NCBI GenBank assembly: GCA_009746045.1
Contig: RPFO01000080.1
Span: forward strand, 2,066,815-2,130,814
Length of the DNA stretch: 64,000 nucleotides
Source of the DNA: Mesostigma viride
Taxonomy: Eukaryota; Streptophyta; Mesostigmatophyceae; Mesostigmatales; Mesostigmataceae
Direction of reading: 5' to 3'
Notes under the pieces: generated by a model
Databases searched by the model: none
What the model saw: only the letters and a program-made list of their open reading frames with translations
Told to the model about the DNA's origin: nothing
In this document: positions 44,840 through 54,255 of the stretch, piece by piece
How the letters are laid out: the number at the start of each line of letters is the position of its first letter
Numbering within the stretch: position 1 is the first letter of the stretch
Position numbers and translations under genes: made by a program

Positions 44840-44844
44840 CCTGT
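44840..44844. repeat. Target site duplication of Ty3-II copy c (right)
   Basis: CCTGT, partner of 33260-33264. Confidence 0.92.
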
Positions 44845-44845
44845 A

Positions 44846-45295
44846 TCCGCAGGCCAGAAATCGGGAGAATCCGGACCATGGTAGCTCGAGCCTGCCGTTA
44901 TCTTGTCCGCGTTTTCGAGTCGTTCAGGATGATGAAGATGAATGGTGTTGGAAATGTGTAGCCTTGTGCATTGAAATTCTGGCTGCATGGCTTACGTGTA
45001 GAGCGACTAGATGACCTAGACGGTGGGGCCGGAAACAGCATGCTTGATCAGGGCGTGTGTTTCGAGCCTAACTGGCCGGGAGTGTCTAGTGGTGAGCACC
45101 ATTGCTGCGATCGCTCTCCCACCATTTACGAGGAAATACCCGCAAATGGAAAACCACTGAAAGGGTCTAGCTAGTCAGTCATCACGTTAGCCATGCCATG
45201 ATTCCAAACGTCCAAGAACTGCACACATTGCAAAGGCAAAAAGCCGGAGGACAGCACTTTCAAATGTGCGGCGGGAACCAAAAGCCCGCGTATGC
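44846..45295 (-). repeat. Dispersed repeat R1, copy 3 (longest, about 450 bp)
   Basis: Runs from GCAGGCCAGAAATCGGGAG to GTGCGGCGGGAACC. Its reverse complement matches 63519-63965 over nearly the whole length, including TTGATCAGGGCGTGTGTTTC. Element sense minus. A 67-codon plus-strand frame is conserved between the two copies but has no known motif. The extreme 3' end is replaced by the Ty3-II junction. Confidence 0.85.
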
Positions 45296-45788
45296 CAGAA
45301 AACATCGTGTTGCTGCAGCGACGCGACGATGTGGACAACGAATCCAGTGCCCGCCAAGCTCGGAACGGCCGCAAAGGAGATCTGGCATCACAGGGTTCAG
45401 ATGTGCGGAGATACTATGCGATCCAGCCGGTCCACGACCTGTTTGTAGAGCTTGCAATGAATGTGCACATGCAGTAATGGGTACGTAAATTATGGTGGCA
45501 GGTTGGTAGGGAATAAGTGCAAGGAATGTGCACATATTGCATTAAAAAATTATGGAAGGCTGGTGGGGAATAAGTGCAAGGAATGGTGCAGATTGAATTA
45601 TGCCTTCCACCATAATTTACTGATCTCCATGCATAACAATGCCCCCTAAGGCCTTAACCCTAAAGGCCCGTTCATAACCATGCTGCACACTGCCACGTAT
45701 TCTGCTGACGTATTCTGCCATGCTCCACGTATAATACTCGTATTTTGAGGCCGACGTATTTGACATACCGAAGTATTGGCCAACCTGG
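45296..45788. other. Unassigned spacer with ACGTATT motifs
   Basis: Includes a small duplication (GTGCAAGGAATG(T/G)TGCA blocks near 45518 and 45573; GGCAGGTTGGTAGGGAATAAG and GGCTGGTGGGGAATAAG). From 45695 to 45775 there is a cluster of ACGTATT/TCGTATTTT motifs adjoining GTATTGGCCAACCTGG. No supported gene. Confidence 0.55.
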
Positions 45789-46224
45789 CGCACACGCACA
45801 CGCACACGCACACGCACACGCACACGCACACGCACACGCACACGCACACGCACACGCACACGCACACGCACACGCACACGCACACGCACACGCACACGCA
45901 CACGCACACGCACACGCACACGCACACGCACACGCACACGCACACGCACACGCACACGCACACGCACACGCACACGCACACGCACACGCACACGCACACG
46001 CACACGCACACGCACACGCACACGCACACGCACACGCACACGCACACGCACACGCACACGCACACGCACACGCACACGCACACGCACACGCACACGCACA
46101 CGCACACGCACACGCACACGCACACGCACACGCACACGCACACGCACACGCACACGCACACGCACACGCACACGCACACGCACACGAACACGCACACGCA
46201 CACGCACACGCACACGCACACGAC
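45789..46224. repeat. (CACACG)n array, about 435 bp
   Basis: About 72 hexamers with one CACGAACACG variant near 46184, ending in GACCAC units. Left flank GTATTGGCCAACCTGGCG mirrors the right flank of the first array. Confidence 0.98.
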
Positions 46225-47949
46225 CACGACCACGACCATGGAAGTAACTAATGTCTAACTAAATTAGTTGTTTCACAACTACAATAGAATAGTTGTCGAT
46301 CTCACTTCATATGTCTTAATGGATCTATGATTCCATGTTGTTGCTTGATATGGCAAGTAACACAACAATCGAACACTTTTGACACACCCACACACCTTGG
46401 CACAATTCAGGGTGGCCCTATGTGGTCGCTTGATGTGCCATAATAAGTTAGACAAGTTCACGGCAAATCACGGCTCATCAATCACACAACCATGCCAAGA
46501 CTTTATTGAAAACTTGAACACGATTCAGGTGGCCCTATGTGGTCGCTTGATGTGCCATAATAAGTTAGACAACTTCATGGCAAATCACGGCTCATCAATC
46601 ACACAACCATACAAAGACTTTATTGAAAACTTGAACACAATTCAGGTGGCCAGCTGTCGCAGCTGCTTCCAAGCATCGATGGTAGCGTGCTCTTTCTTAA
46701 ACAGTTTTTGATAGTCGTTCCAGCTGCATTCCCGCAATTTCTCCTCTGGAACAACCTCGAGAAGGAACCCGCCGGTGATACAATTCTACAGTCGGTTGCC
46801 TTGGGAGCGTTGCCCTCGGCGTCTTTCATTGTGACGATGACGAGGGCTTTAAAGTGCCTATAGTCAACTAAGCCAGCATCCAGCATCCTCTGGGAGAATG
46901 CTGGATGCCCGGACGTGTCTTCTGCCATCCCCTCGCGAAGTCTGTCACTCAGCTATTCTGCGTCTTCAGTTCAGGGTTCTCAGCCGTCAATGGAAGCAGC
47001 TAGCAAACTGGAAGCCCACCATGTGTTAGGCGCTGCATGCTGAGCAGAATAATTTAATAAACCGCTAGCCATGTAACCAAGGCCTTTCCCCGCTTTCCCC
47101 TGCTTTTTCCTGCTAAAAAACAGGGGTGGCCCTTAAACCGACTTTGCCTCCCCGCCCCCCACCCCCCCCCCCCCCCAAAACGTGCCAAAACGGTCCCAAC
47201 AAGAATTTTACCATGCGAAGTCGATGTCGCTGATTCCAAATCCGTGCTCAGAATGACAATCTGCCCAGTCCTGCGAATGCCAGAAGTTTTGCAATTAAGG
47301 TGGCCCTTAGCCGGGTGGATTACCTTACACCTATTTACCTGGAAAGGCTAATAGGGCGCGTTATCAAAAAGGCTAATAGGGCGCATCGCCCGGAGCTTCG
47401 CCCGGCCAGCTCCCGCCACAGTGTGACAGTGACGCTTACAACATGAACTTTTTTCGCTTGCTGTAGAATTACTAATTACACTGTAAGCTCACTTTGCTGT
47501 ATACGCTTTGCACTGTGCGCACAGGATTTACCATCCTGCTTGCTCGACCCTGGCTATCATTTATTACGCAAGTTGCAAGGCGGCCTGAGCTGGCATTGTA
47601 CACGGGCCGCTGGCCGTTGGGTCACTAGACCGCGTTCTGCATTGGCCGCACTATCTCATGAACATGACAATCCGGTAGCTCAGTGCGGCCGGACGACAAT
47701 CGAGCTGCGGATCTTGCCGGTAATCTTATGCGATTCTTAGAACGTGCTTGCAATTATTTCGCCTATTAATACGCCTATTTCACGCTGGCCGCGCCCATCT
47801 CTCACCCGCGCCAGAGCAAGGGCCGTCGTTGAGCCTTTTTGCGAGTTTCCCGAGTTGCTCACGGGTAATTAACCTCTTGTAACCTCTTTGTCGTAACGAT
47901 TCTGCGCTCCATCAACCCCTCCGGCCAAGCGAAGATTCAAGCAAGGAAG
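46225..47949. other. Non-coding region upstream of the 212-codon ORF
   Basis: Contains a 118-bp tandem duplication (46410-46644), a C-rich run near 47154-47176, and TGGCCCTTAGCCGGGTGGAT (from 47301), an inverted copy of a segment near 30840. No supported gene. A minus-strand frame of 102 codons at 46620-46928 has no recognised motif. Confidence 0.6.
46410..46644. repeat. Two tandem units of about 118 bp
   Basis: Each begins TGGCCCTATGTGGTCGCTTG and ends with GAACAC(G/A)ATTCAGG. A third partial start follows at 46645. Confidence 0.9.
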
Positions 47950-48588
47950 ATGGCTGCCCAAGTCAATCCCGCCCGCCAGCTGACGTGCTTCGGTTGCGGC
48001 AAACACTTCATCGTGTGTGGCTGCGAGGGCCTGGACCACGGAGAAGACATGCAGTATTGCCTGCCGCAGCCGGACGGGACCCTGCGCGAGAACATCGATT
48101 TCTGGTCCTCCCTCGTCGTCAGGCATCCTGCTTCCCAAACGTTCGATGCCGAACGCCTCGTCGCCGATCTCTGGGCGAAAGGCCTCCCTCGCGCCCTGCA
48201 GACCGGTCGCGCCAAGTTCGACCCGTTGTGGCGCACCTACCGGGCATCCTCCGACCTCGCTAGCATCGTGGGCAAGCTGCAGAACCTGTGGACACTGGAG
48301 CAGCTACAGCGCGTGGGGGACGAAGCGGTAGGCTCGTTCTTTACGGGCCGATGGGTGGAGCTCACGACACTTGGCATTACGCTGTTCATGAACACGCTTG
48401 GGAAGAGCCCGCTGGATCCGAAAGATCCTGCGAACGCGGATCTTTGGACCCTCGTTGAAGCAATTAAATTTGTCAACGTGGTCATCGAGATGATATCATC
48501 CAAGCACGGGTACACCCTCGTCGCGCGCTCCAGTCACCCGCGCACAAAGGCGATGGCTATTTTTGAGCCACTCCTGGTGTTTCCGTGA
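47950..48588 (+). CDS. Uncharacterised 212-aa protein with N-terminal cysteine cluster
   Basis: Single open frame with ATG at 47950 in a favourable AAGATGGC context, ending in tandem TGA TGA. Residues 12-26 hold the cysteine cluster TCFGCGKHFIVCGCEG with a nearby GLDHGEDMQYC, suggesting a small metal-binding site. The rest is predicted helical (LASIVGKLQNLWTLEQLQRV, LWTLVEAIKFVNVVIEMISS). Codon choice favours G/C at third positions, unlike the AT-rich spacer around it. No transposon enzyme motif and no LTRs or inverted ends found nearby. It could be a host gene, a processed copy, or an accessory gene of an unrecognised element. I do not recognise the family. Confidence 0.6.
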   Translation: MAAQVNPARQLTCFGCGKHFIVCGCEGLDHGEDMQYCLPQPDGTLRENIDFWSSLVVRHPASQTFDAERLVADLWAKGLPRALQTGRAKFDPLWRTYRASSDLASIVGKLQNLWTLEQLQRVGDEAVGSFFTGRWVELTTLGITLFMNTLGKSPLDPKDPANADLWTLVEAIKFVNVVIEMISSKHGYTLVARSSHPRTKAMAIFEPLLVFP

Positions 48589-48756
48589 TGATAGATACAT
48601 ATACATGGGATAACCACTGTATGAGTAAATTATACAGGATGCTGATAGTTTAAAGCTTTTGCATCGGCGGGCAACCCAGCCTGTGTCCCTGTGGCAACCT
48701 TACCTCGTAGAACAGGGTGCCCCAATTGATTCTGGGATTGTGGGTCGGCTGCATGA

Positions 48757-48905
48757 TTAAATTAAAAATTAAATTATAACATGCCTCCGTTGGGAGATCA
48801 TGTAGCACATATTCCTTGATGGATGGGTGGAGTGGAGGGAGCCGCGTAAGCGAACTAACCTAACTCTAAGCTATCTAGTCTAGAAAAATCCTAACTACAC
48901 TACTC
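48757..48905 (+). repeat. Dispersed repeat R2, copy 1
   Basis: AAATTAAATTATAACATG(C)CTCC...GGGAGATCATGTA...CTAACTCTAAGCTATCTAGTCTAG, shared with 49868-50007 and inverted at 63185-63352. Confidence 0.8.
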
Positions 48906-49047
48906 ATCAAAACGCCGCCTCCTGCATGATGGTCTGCAAAACTACAGTTCTACGTTGTAGGACAAACAAGCACAAAGCTCCGCCAGTAGGATAGCTTCCG
49001 CCTGCATTATCATCCTAAGGGTTCATGCTCCCCCTATTAACAAATTA

Positions 49048-49266
49048 ATCAAGCATGCTGTTTCCGGCCCCACCGTCTAGGTCATCTAGTCGCTCTACAC
49101 GTAAGCCAGCCATAATTTCAATGCACAAGGCTACACATTTCCATCACCACTCATCTTCATCATCCTTCCAATGACTCGAGCACGCGGACAAGATAACGGC
49201 AGGCTCGAGCTACCATGGTCCGGATTCTCCCGATTTCTGGCCTGCGCTGGTTGTCTCCTTGATATC
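49048..49266 (+). repeat. Dispersed repeat R1, copy 4
   Basis: From CAAGCATGCTGTTTCCGGCC to GGTTGTCTCCTTGATAT. Element sense plus. The 3' end is shared with the copies at 31 kb and 63.9 kb. A short 3' remnant (GCTGGTTGTCTCCTTGATA) also lies at about 49625-49644. Confidence 0.85.
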
Positions 49267-49867
49267 GCCCAGGCTGGGCGGGCTCAGTGGTGCCAGCTAG
49301 CTAGTCTATCTGATGTGTCTACCTGCTGATCATGGTGCGGGCCAGGTGCCCGGCTAGGCCCAGGCGCCTGTGCCTATAATAGGCAAAGCTTGGCTAAGTT
49401 CTGAATGCATCATCTATGGGGAGTCCGCCATTGAATTTGAACAAAGTCCCATTATAGGCGCATGCACATGCGCGTAAGCTTGAGCCATGCACGGGCTCCC
49501 CCTAAGTGGGGCCGCATGACTTGTTAATCAATGCAAAGCTAGATAATTAAAGTCTTCTGCATTGTACCGCCATCGCCCATAGCCAATTGAGCACTAGGAC
49601 TTCTCTTGTCTTGAACTATACCGTGCTGGTTGTCTCCTTGATACCCAGTAGGGGAATACAGCAGTATAGTAGTGTAGATCGAATAGTCAGGCCTCGATCA
49701 GCAGCTACCGTGGCCTTGTACATGTACGCCTACTACAGGCCCCATACCAGCTGATGCCTTCATGCCTTATTTAGCCATGTACATGTGTGCCTATGATGTG
49801 CCCCATACCAGATGATGCCTAGCTTTATTTTGTTATGCTGTGCCCATGCAGAGAGTCACTCTCTGCT

Positions 49868-50007
49868 GAGAAGCAAGAATTAAATTAAATTATAACATGA
49901 CTCCATTGGGAGATCATGTATGAGCACATATTCCTTGAGCACTGGATGGGTGGAGGTGGGCGAAGCCGCGTAATCGAACTAAGCTAACTCTAAGCTATCT
50001 AGTCTAG
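49868..50007 (+). repeat. Dispersed repeat R2, copy 2
   Basis: Same sequence as copy 1 with small indels, ending at GTCTAG where the hairpin element begins. Confidence 0.8.
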
Positions 50008-50311
50008 GGCATGAAGGGGGTCTCTGCCCTTTCTTCCTGTTGTGCACATGCAGGGAGTCCTGTTGTGCACTCCGGTGCTCCGTGACTCCCCAACGGGATC
50101 GAGCACGAGTTTGCTCTGTGACTCCCCAACGGGAGCACCAGTTTAATAAATTAATTAATTTATTAAACTCGTGCTCCCCGCGGGAGATCGTTGGGTGACT
50201 CCCCAACGGTTGGGGAGTCACCGGAGTCACCGGATATGTGCTTTTAAGTTAATCCCTGCTGCATGTGCACAACAGGAAGAAAGGGCAGAGACCCCCTTTC
50301 TCCTTCATGCC
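50007..50311. mobile_element. Hairpin element with terminal inverted repeats of about 46 bp
   Basis: GGCATGAAGGGGGTCTCTGC...TTGTGCACATGCAG (50008-50053) is inverted at 50261-50310, with a few extra bases in the right arm. Inside are GACTCCCCAACGGGA repeats and a 30-bp AT palindrome (50140-50169) nested in GGGAGCAC/GTGCTCCC. No coding capacity. Resembles a MITE or foldback element; target duplication not clear. Confidence 0.65.
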
Positions 50312-50656
50312 AGAGGCATGGCACAGCGGCAATCGGACACGCCATAGACGATCCGGCAAGTGCTGTGGGTGCAATAAGACCCATGTGAGCATATCATCAG
50401 TAACAATTAGTAGCGTGGGCAAGTAATCTGATCATAGCCAGGACGTAGCATGGCTGTACAAGCTAGGGCTAAGCTGAGGCTAGGGCTGGTTGTGTACCGT
50501 GTGTTAGCGGTGCACGTGACTAGGTATGGTGGCATAGCTAGGCAAACATTCTAGGCATGGCTGCCATGGCCGGTGGCAGTGACTACTAATGGATACAAGC
50601 TAGGGCGGTTATATACAAGCTACTCTGGCCCGCTAGGGGGCGTCCACATCTTGTGG

Positions 50657-51256
50657 TTAATCATCAGGTCCCCGCCCGGCCCTCCAGTACACCTTGGGCT
50701 TCCGGCTGGGGGTCCTGCTTGTGGCGGAGGTATTCGGGCCACAGGTCGCGTCGCTGCATGCTGCTGCTGGGGTCAGGTCGTCGTCCAGCGACCAGGTGAG
50801 GTCGTGCAACCTCTTGCGACGAGAAAGGAACCGACGCTTGTCCTCGAAGGGGAGGGGAAGGTGAGCAGGACTGGTGGGGGAGCCGCCTTGTCCCGTGAGT
50901 GGGGAAGGCGGTGGCACCCGCGCAGTATGTTCTATATACCTCATGCACCTACCAGGCCCATGAGGGTGAGAAGCTGGTCCTTGAGCTCATCGGCAAGGGT
51001 GCATGCCGGTTGACGTCTAGCTCACCTGGCTTCTGGGGGAAACGACGCAGCACCAATCGGCACTCGCGGCGAGCGCGATCGGTGGCCCGTCCCGTTGTTC
51101 GGCCTGGCGGTGGTCCTCCAGCTCCTCAGGTCGATCAGAGCTTCGTGGCGATGGCGTCAGTGGTTGAGGCGGTCGCTGACCGCAGCAGGTCCGCATAGGA
51201 GAGCGGCGGGAGGTCGCCAGCATCCTGCCAGGGTGGCTGCCCAGCCAGGATGTGAT
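50657..51256 (-). pseudogene. Possible decayed ORF, downstream part (split by Copia-II)
   Basis: Minus-strand reading continues across the Copia-II site. The frame ending ...SGADDHY at 60535 joins directly to ITSWLGSHPGRM at 51256 when the element and one ATAAT copy are removed. Neighbouring frames contain PPLSYADLLRSATAST-like text and a 95-codon frame from ATG 50944. Indels prevent one continuous ORF. It could be the first ORF of a non-LTR element; unproven. Confidence 0.35.
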
Positions 51257-51261
51257 ATAAT
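51257..51261. repeat. Target site duplication of Copia-II (left)
   Basis: ATAAT, matched at 60530-60534. Confidence 0.92.
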
Positions 51262-51956
51262 AGTTAACGCCAAGCGCATTGGTGTGATCCTGATTCGGCA
51301 TATCTCTGCGATTCCAGCGGCACCGGAACGAGTTCATTCCGACGAGTATCAAGAAAGTTATGGCGTTCCGACTTCCCGGTCGCGCGCGAGCGCGAGCCGG
51401 CTGTTCTTCTAAGTCGGACGTGAATATTTGCCGACGACATATGGGGTCGACAGTAATTCCTGGGCTGACAGGAATTAGGTGCTGTACCTACGACGGTATT
51501 GGATTAATACGTCGTACGCAGGAAATAGGAACCTTAACCTGTGGTCTGTTGGTACCGCAGGCTTAGTCCTGGACTTCTAGGTGCAGATGCAATAGTCACT
51601 GTGGACTGTGCTCTGTGGTCACTGTGCCTGTATGGCAGACCTACTGTATAGGAACTGGGCGCTGTACAGGTAGTGAATACTGTACCGGGGGTGTTATTAC
51701 TGAGCAGGCCTCCTAGGCTGCTCAGGACTAGCAAGCACAGTGCACAAGTATATAAACAATAGGCCAGTGCCAAATGGGCATCTCTTGCGAGCCCGCCTCA
51801 CGTGTTGTGCCTTGACTTGGCAAGCGCGTGTACAAGCCTCAAGTGTGTGAGCGCTGTAAACATTATCCGATTTAACAAAGCTCCGTTTCCAACCATATTC
51901 ACACATTGCTGCATTGCAACCATATCCTTCACATTGCGTGTGCAAGAAAGTTAACT
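51262..51956 (+). repeat. Copia-II 5' LTR (695 bp)
   Basis: AGTTAACGCCAAGCGC...AGAAAGTTAACT. The following bases CAAATTACAACC do not start with TGG, so no standard primer site is seen. Confidence 0.94.
51749..51757 (+). promoter_or_regulatory. TATA box in the Copia-II 5' LTR
   Basis: TATATAAAC about 205 bp before the LTR end, in the position expected of an LTR promoter. Repeated in the 3' LTR at about 60320. Confidence 0.55.
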
Positions 51957-52049
51957 CAAATTACAACCAGTCTCAGCGGAACGGCCAGGAGGGTCGTTGC
52001 CGGTTGCGGTGTGCAGCGTTGACGACGAGAGGAGCTCGTCCGGTGGTGA

Positions 52050-52967
52050 ATGGTGCAGGAGGAACAACGGCAGCAGGATTTCCGGTTTCGGCAGTCTGCT
52101 GGGGGTTCGATTTCTCCTGAATTACGCCGTGTCGTTCGGGATCTATCTTTATTGCTTGCAGATCGTCCGCCTGTAAATCGCAGCTTCGTGCAATTCGTCG
52201 ACGACCAGGTCGAAGATTGGGAGCGAATTCTGCGACACGTACAAACCATCGTCATTCCGGAGCACCGGAGCATCGACGACCTTGAGCAGGAGCTTCACGG
52301 GTTGGTCGGCATCCAGACGGTGATTACTGCAGTAGCAGAGCGAGTGCGGACGGAGTTGGCAGCAAGGCGAGGCGAGGTTGCGGAGGCAGCTGGCGCAGGG
52401 CGACACGAGTTTGTGCCGACAGTAGCGGGCGCGGGAGTACCACGTGCTTTCGCAGGCGGCATCGGCGACGAGGGTGTTGCAGCGGGCCAGTTAGGCGTGA
52501 ACGACGCGGAGCGGAGCATACAGGCGGCTTGCAGAGGTCGGGGCGACAGCGGAAGCCATCGCCGGAGGACGCGCGCGACAAGAGTCGGCAGGTTTCCAGA
52601 GCGAGTAAGAGTTCCTTTTCAGGAACTGCCCCCGCCCCTTCGCGTTCGTGTGACGCGTTGGGAGGAGTTTGCACCTCTTGGGTACGATAGTGACCTTGAG
52701 GTAGGAGCAGGGGGTGTCGCTGGGCTAGGCGACGAGACACTTGGCGACCACGAGGTGCCAACGTACAATCCGCGAGGGCCAACGACGGGTTGTCACCTGT
52801 CTACTTTACCAACGGTGACGATTCAGTCATCGCGGGCCGACAGCGGGTCGACGACGGCGCAGCAGGTAGCAGGGTACCAGAGCTGATTGTGGTGAGCGAC
52901 AGCGACGACGACAGCGACAAGGAGAACCAGGACGCGCCTGGGGCCAGCCGTGGTGGTCTTGCCTGAG
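52050..52967 (+). pseudogene. Copia-II ORF1, uncharacterised acidic protein ahead of gag (one frameshift)
   Basis: ATG at 52050; the first frame runs 278 codons to 52886. Near 52780 the more convincing coding frame changes. The alternate frame continues SPVYFTNGDDSVIAG and ends VVSDSDDDSDKENQDAPG..., stop at 52967, giving about 305 residues. The N-terminal half looks helical (RRVVRDLSLLLADRPPVNRS, DDLEQELHGLVGIQTVITAV). The middle is Arg/Gly-rich and the end acidic. No catalytic motif. Copia-I also has a protein ahead of gag, but I see no clear sequence similarity. May be a gag N-terminal domain expressed separately. Confidence 0.55.
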
Positions 52968-53130
52968 TGGTAACACTTGGCACTTTCCTTTCTTGTTCAG
53001 TAGCTTATATTGCTTTAATTGCTGCTTGGCCACTTGGCTGGCTGTAGCAGATCTGAACAGAGGCCATCATGGAGGATGGAGCTATCAACCAACAAGCGGG
53101 CTTTATGGGCTTGGACGGCGCGGCGCTGGG

Positions 53131-54255
53131 ATGGATGGACGAGATGGACGCGATGGACGCGGTGGACGCGATGGACGCGGGGACGGCCAGGCGCTGGGAG
53201 ACCAGGCTGAGGTGCCAGATAATCAGAGCCAAGGATCGCAGGGCGGGCAGCACGCGCCAGCCGCAGATCAAGCGGCGCCTAAGCGACCAACCGTTGCTGA
53301 GGGGTACGCGGTGCTAGGCCAGTTTCAGTCCATCAAGGACAATTGGCAGCCCCGGGATGCTGAGAGGATGTTAGAGGACATGAACTTGTACACGGAGATA
53401 TACAACGGTGACAAGCTTCGCATCCTGGCGTCTAGTGCCTACATACGGCAGTCGGCGAGGCGGCTGTTCAAGTTTGTTCGGGAGCGACACGCGGCGGGGG
53501 ACACCTGGACGGCGTTTATGACGCGACTCAGGTCGTTCCTGAGTGACAAGAGGACCATAGATGGGTCCCACCTGAAGCAAGAATACCTGGACTACAAGCC
53601 CATCAAGGGGCAACTAGTGGTCCACGCCTTTGAAGACTTCGTCAAGCTGAGGGAGGACGCCATGGCCAAGGGCTTCTTCGTCGCAGATCGGATGGCCATG
53701 GGCGACTTTCTCAAGTCGCTGCAGCTGGATCCGGTCACCATGGATAATGTGACCATCCACATGCGACAGGTCCATGGCTGGGCAGCCATGACGGACCAGT
53801 TGTATGAGTGTTTCAGCGGCAAGTACGTGGGTGGTAAGCGCCCTCGTCAGGGTGATGAGGAGGCCACTGAACCCACGGTTAAGTCCATGAGGGGATCGGG
53901 CCACGGGGGCCCAGCGCCCTCGAGAGGGCCTGAGACCTCTTCAAGGGGTCGAGGAAGGTCCAGGAGGGGGCGTGACAGAAGGGCTGGACGGGGGACCCCG
54001 CCGAAGTCGGGACATCCACAGTCCCAGTTTGACTTCAAGAGGGTGGGTGGTCCTCCCAAGGCTGGGCCCAGCAGTGGGACCTCACGGGACATCAGTCAGG
54101 TGGAATGTTATTTCTGCCAGGGGAAGGGTCACTTCAGGAATGAGTGTCCCTCGTACCTGAGGCAGGAAGGTCAGAGCAAGCCAGCTCAGGGTGGCAGCAA
54201 GGACAAGGCTGGTCCATCCCAGGACAAGGGCAAGGGCAAGGCTGCTGATCATTGA
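53131..54255 (+). CDS. Copia-II gag
   Basis: In-frame ATG at 53131 (MDGRDGRDGRGG) to TGA at 54253-54255, about 374 codons. An earlier ATG at 53069 (MEDGAINQQAGFMGLDG) has better start context but lies in another frame, so a one-base change may have occurred in the GATGGACGC repeats. Helical capsid region (YAVLGQFQSIKDNW to LYECFSGKYVGG), basic Arg/Gly-rich stretch, CCHC knuckle CYFCQGKGHFRNEC near residue 330, and a Lys/Gly-rich tail. Gag binds RNA and forms particles. The stop is followed in the same frame by open pol sequence, so stop readthrough is a plausible route to Gag-Pol. Confidence 0.85.
   Translation: MDGRDGRDGRGGRDGRGDGQALGDQAEVPDNQSQGSQGGQHAPAADQAAPKRPTVAEGYAVLGQFQSIKDNWQPRDAERMLEDMNLYTEIYNGDKLRILASSAYIRQSARRLFKFVRERHAAGDTWTAFMTRLRSFLSDKRTIDGSHLKQEYLDYKPIKGQLVVHAFEDFVKLREDAMAKGFFVADRMAMGDFLKSLQLDPVTMDNVTIHMRQVHGWAAMTDQLYECFSGKYVGGKRPRQGDEEATEPTVKSMRGSGHGGPAPSRGPETSSRGRGRSRRGRDRRAGRGTPPKSGHPQSQFDFKRVGGPPKAGPSSGTSRDISQVECYFCQGKGHFRNECPSYLRQEGQSKPAQGGSKDKAGPSQDKGKGKAADH

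Larger units (their letters stand above)
48592..51256. other. Repeat-rich region with no supported intact gene
   Basis: Holds R2 copies (48757-48905 and 49868-50007), an R1 copy (49048-49266), a hairpin element (50007-50311) and, from about 50650, a GC-rich tract that may be the 3' part of a decayed minus-strand ORF continuing beyond Copia-II. TGCCTA(C/T)(T/G)A(C/T) and CCCCATACCAG(C/A)TGATGCCT-type segments recur near 49727-49820. Confidence 0.6.

Noticed and set aside
45776-46258. CRISPR-like array
   Set aside because: Short-period simple repeats without spacers in eukaryotic DNA; no cas genes.
50573-51013. Plus-strand 146-codon ORF next to Copia-II
   Set aside because: No motif. The opposite strand shows better continuity across the Copia-II insertion site.
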